Source: Trichomonas vaginalis G3
Taxonomy: Eukaryota; Parabasalia; Trichomonadida; Trichomonadidae
NCBI RefSeq assembly: GCF_026262505.1
Contig: NC_067205.1
Coordinates: forward strand, 3,038,001 to 3,102,000
Direction: 5' to 3'
DNA length: 64,000 bases
Shown here: positions 62,126 through 64,000 of the stretch, piece after piece
Layout: the number at the start of each line of letters is the position of its first letter
Numbering within the stretch: position 1 is the first letter of the stretch
Made by a program: the position numbers and the translations under genes
Notes under the pieces: model-generated
Seen by the model: only the letters and a program-made list of their open reading frames with translations
The model's database searches: none
What the model was told of the DNA's origin: nothing

Positions 62126-64000
62126 TTACTTATGCATGAACATGGTCAACAATAATTTGGAAAGGGCATCAACTGGATTTTCGTCATCACTCAATCCAAG
62201 TAATCTTCTAACACCGTCAAGTTGATCATTGACTGAATCGTAATCCGTCTTCAATCCATTAATGATAGACTTGAATGTTTCTTCATCTAATGTCTTCCTG
62301 CCATCGAAGAATTTCTTAAATTGCGAAGCAACAAAGGCAAAGATCTTTCTCTTTTCTGATTCAGAGTTCGCTTTCTCTTCATCAATCATTGACTGACACT
62401 TCATTTCTGTTGTCAAAACAATTGCCTTAGTCTGATTTTCTCTGAGTTTCTTTTCTCTATCTAATTCGTCCTTCAGGAAGTTCAATCTATCTTCATAATC
62501 CTTATTCTCTTCGGACAAAGCACTGTTTGTTTGGAAAGCAATCTTATAGCGTTGCTCTGATTCTGCTAAAGAAGATGTGAGCTTATCAATGATTGTTCTT
62601 TGTTCTTCATTTTTCTTCTTCATTGATTCAAAAACTGCTTCGTATTGTTGAGTTAAATCTTGCTTCTCGCGTTCTAAGTTATCCTTGCATTCTTGAATTG
62701 TAACTTCATTTTCTAATTGCAAATCTGCAATCTTCTTAGATCTGGCTTCACAATCTAATTGAAGGTTCTCTAATTCATTCCTCAATTGCTTGTTAAGCAT
62801 TTCTAAGTTTTCATTATTTGCTAATGACTCATCTAATTCTGCTGCTAAATCATCAGCTTCTTTCTGTGCTGCTTCAACCTTTTGCTGCCATTCAGCTCTT
62901 ACAGAATCTAAATCATCTTCATGTTCCAACTGCTTAGAATTCAACAAGTCTTCCTTTTCATTTTGGAGTTTCTTGAGTTCACCTCTAAGTTGGATAATTT
63001 CTGTTTCAGCCGCTCTTAATCTTTCAGCCAAACGGCTCTTATCGTTTGTGAGATTGGAAATGATGATTTGTTTTTGTTCGGCATCTCTCTGTGATTGCTC
63101 CTGGACTGCAACAGCTTTAGCCTCTGCTGTCTTTCTTGAACTTCTTTCATTGGCACATTTCGCTTTCTGTTCATCGATTTGTGCAGATGCGACTTTGAGA
63201 GATTTAATGAGTTTCTCTGCCTTCTTGACTGCTGATTGAAGTGTTTCGACGCCAAGAAGTCCGAATAATTTCTTTGATGCATTGTCAATCTCATCAATTA
63301 ACTCTGATTTGGTATTAAGTTCATTTATTAATGAGTTCAAATATGATATTGCATTTGTTCCGATTTGTGGATCTCTGACTAAGTTATCGGGTGTAAGTTT
63401 GTCATTGTGCAAAACTGCACCAATTCCGGTTATGAATTCACTCAAAACATTGTTCTTGGCCTTGAGACTCGAGTTGATTTTATCATTTGCATTGTGCTGA
63501 TTCTTGTATTCTGTATTGTAATATTTAGCAATCGTTTCCAACACCAGTTTCAGCTTTGTAACTGTCTTATAAGAAGGATTTGTTGACAAGTCTGAAATTT
63601 GTTTGATGAGATTCTGAGGGAATTCAGCACAGAACCATGATGTTACTGGGATTTCTTCAGCTTTGCTTGCCATGTGCTCATTCTTTTTTTGTTCCAATTC
63701 TAACTGTTCTTTCAGCATCTTGATTTGCTTCTTTAATTCACTCTTTGATTCAGCTTGATTCGAAAGTACTTTCTCTGTAAGGATCTTTTGCTTCAAGATG
63801 ACACCAATTAACTTAGAGCTCTCGCTGTTATAACGATCAATTTCAGACTTTTGAGAAGCAATTATATCTTTAAGACCATCTACGGCTTGTCTGAGTTGAT
63901 CAGCCTTTGCAGATTCTTCAGCAAAAGCATGCTTGGTTTGATTGAATGTTGCTTTAGCTGCTAGAACCTGAGCTGTTGCTGAACGTGTTTCTTCTTCAAG
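62126..64000 (-). CDS. Long coiled-coil protein (5' end outside window)
   Basis: At least 624 residues; the frame stays open to the window edge. Nearly all heptad-repeat helix rich in Lys, Glu, Gln and Leu (KKQIKMLKEQLELEQKKNEH; LAERLRAAETEIIQLRGELK; EYEDRLNFLKDELDREKKL). A more globular section at ~90-260 of the visible part (FCAEFPQNLIKQISDLS) and a C-terminal short domain (VNDQLDGVRRLLGLSDDENPV) break the pattern. Resembles cytoskeletal or centrosomal filaments; no specific family. Host gene, intact in the visible part. Confidence 0.6.
   Translation of the reverse strand, partial: LEEETRSATAQVLAAKATFNQTKHAFAEESAKADQLRQAVDGLKDIIASQKSEIDRYNSESSKLIGVILKQKILTEKVLSNQAESKSELKKQIKMLKEQLELEQKKNEHMASKAEEIPVTSWFCAEFPQNLIKQISDLSTNPSYKTVTKLKLVLETIAKYYNTEYKNQHNANDKINSSLKAKNNVLSEFITGIGAVLHNDKLTPDNLVRDPQIGTNAISYLNSLINELNTKSELIDEIDNASKKLFGLLGVETLQSAVKKAEKLIKSLKVASAQIDEQKAKCANERSSRKTAEAKAVAVQEQSQRDAEQKQIIISNLTNDKSRLAERLRAAETEIIQLRGELKKLQNEKEDLLNSKQLEHEDDLDSVRAEWQQKVEAAQKEADDLAAELDESLANNENLEMLNKQLRNELENLQLDCEARSKKIADLQLENEVTIQECKDNLEREKQDLTQQYEAVFESMKKKNEEQRTIIDKLTSSLAESEQRYKIAFQTNSALSEENKDYEDRLNFLKDELDREKKLRENQTKAIVLTTEMKCQSMIDEEKANSESEKRKIFAFVASQFKKFFDGRKTLDEETFKSIINGLKTDYDSVNDQLDGVRRLLGLSDDENPVDALSKLLLTMFMHK

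Noticed and set aside
62126-63796. A start near 63796 for the coiled-coil gene
   Set aside because: The codon there is TTG and the frame continues to the window edge with the same helical composition.

Overview
The window looks like nuclear DNA of a trichomonad (Parabasalia; Trichomonas or Tritrichomonas type). It is AT-rich. The host genes I can read have no visible introns, and their start codons sit a few bases to about 30 bases after TCAYT-like initiator sequences (for example TCATTC 9 bases before the ATG at 2126, and TCATTT 12 bases before the ATG at 30105). The host gene content also fits: a surface-protein tail, ankyrin repeats, a PP1-like fold, ESCRT-III, and tubulin-ligase and CFAP97-like flagellar proteins. 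Two large Polinton/Maverick elements make up about 70 percent of the window. Species level cannot be settled from sequence reading alone.

Layout. 1-3557: host genes (C-terminal tail of a surface membrane protein, an ankyrin protein, and a PP1-like protein that has lost catalytic motifs). 3558-29807: Polinton element 1, about 26.2 kb, with 40-bp terminal inverted repeats behind A/T tracts and a probable short CATTT target duplication. It holds a 250-bp hairpin-rich tandem array, capsid genes, an SF3 helicase, a packaging ATPase, a block of small genes, a B-family DNA polymerase, an integrase, a phage-type fibre gene and an adenine methyltransferase relic. 29814-39328: host genes (Vps2/CHMP2-like ESCRT-III, a 1-kb TTAA-flanked DNA element, a long Glu/Lys-rich CFAP97-like protein, a TTLL enzyme). 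39335-58397: Polinton element 2, about 19.1 kb, of a different lineage, with ~346-bp nearly identical terminal inverted repeats and a perfect 6-bp target duplication AATACT. 58398-64000: host DNA with a degenerate tRNA-Lys(CUU)-like gene, a basic disordered protein and a long coiled-coil protein that runs off the window.

How the parts work together. Both Polintons have the full logic of a virus-like self-synthesising element: an integrase, a replication module (B-family polymerase plus SF3 helicase, with a primase-polymerase domain in element 2), an A32/FtsK-type packaging ATPase, major and minor capsid candidates and short amphipathic proteins. Both are fossils here. Element 1 carries roughly fifteen to twenty breaks and element 2 roughly ten, although their ends are intact and element 2 is young by the near identity of its repeats. 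Two features recur in both despite their divergence: a phage-style receptor-binding fibre and a small protein with an SCCG motif. No maturation protease was recognised in either.

The most unusual signals are the 250-bp array in element 1, where almost every base lies in one of four long hairpins, and the GTCAC iteron repeats in element 2, which flank the primase-helicase and recur beside the right terminus.
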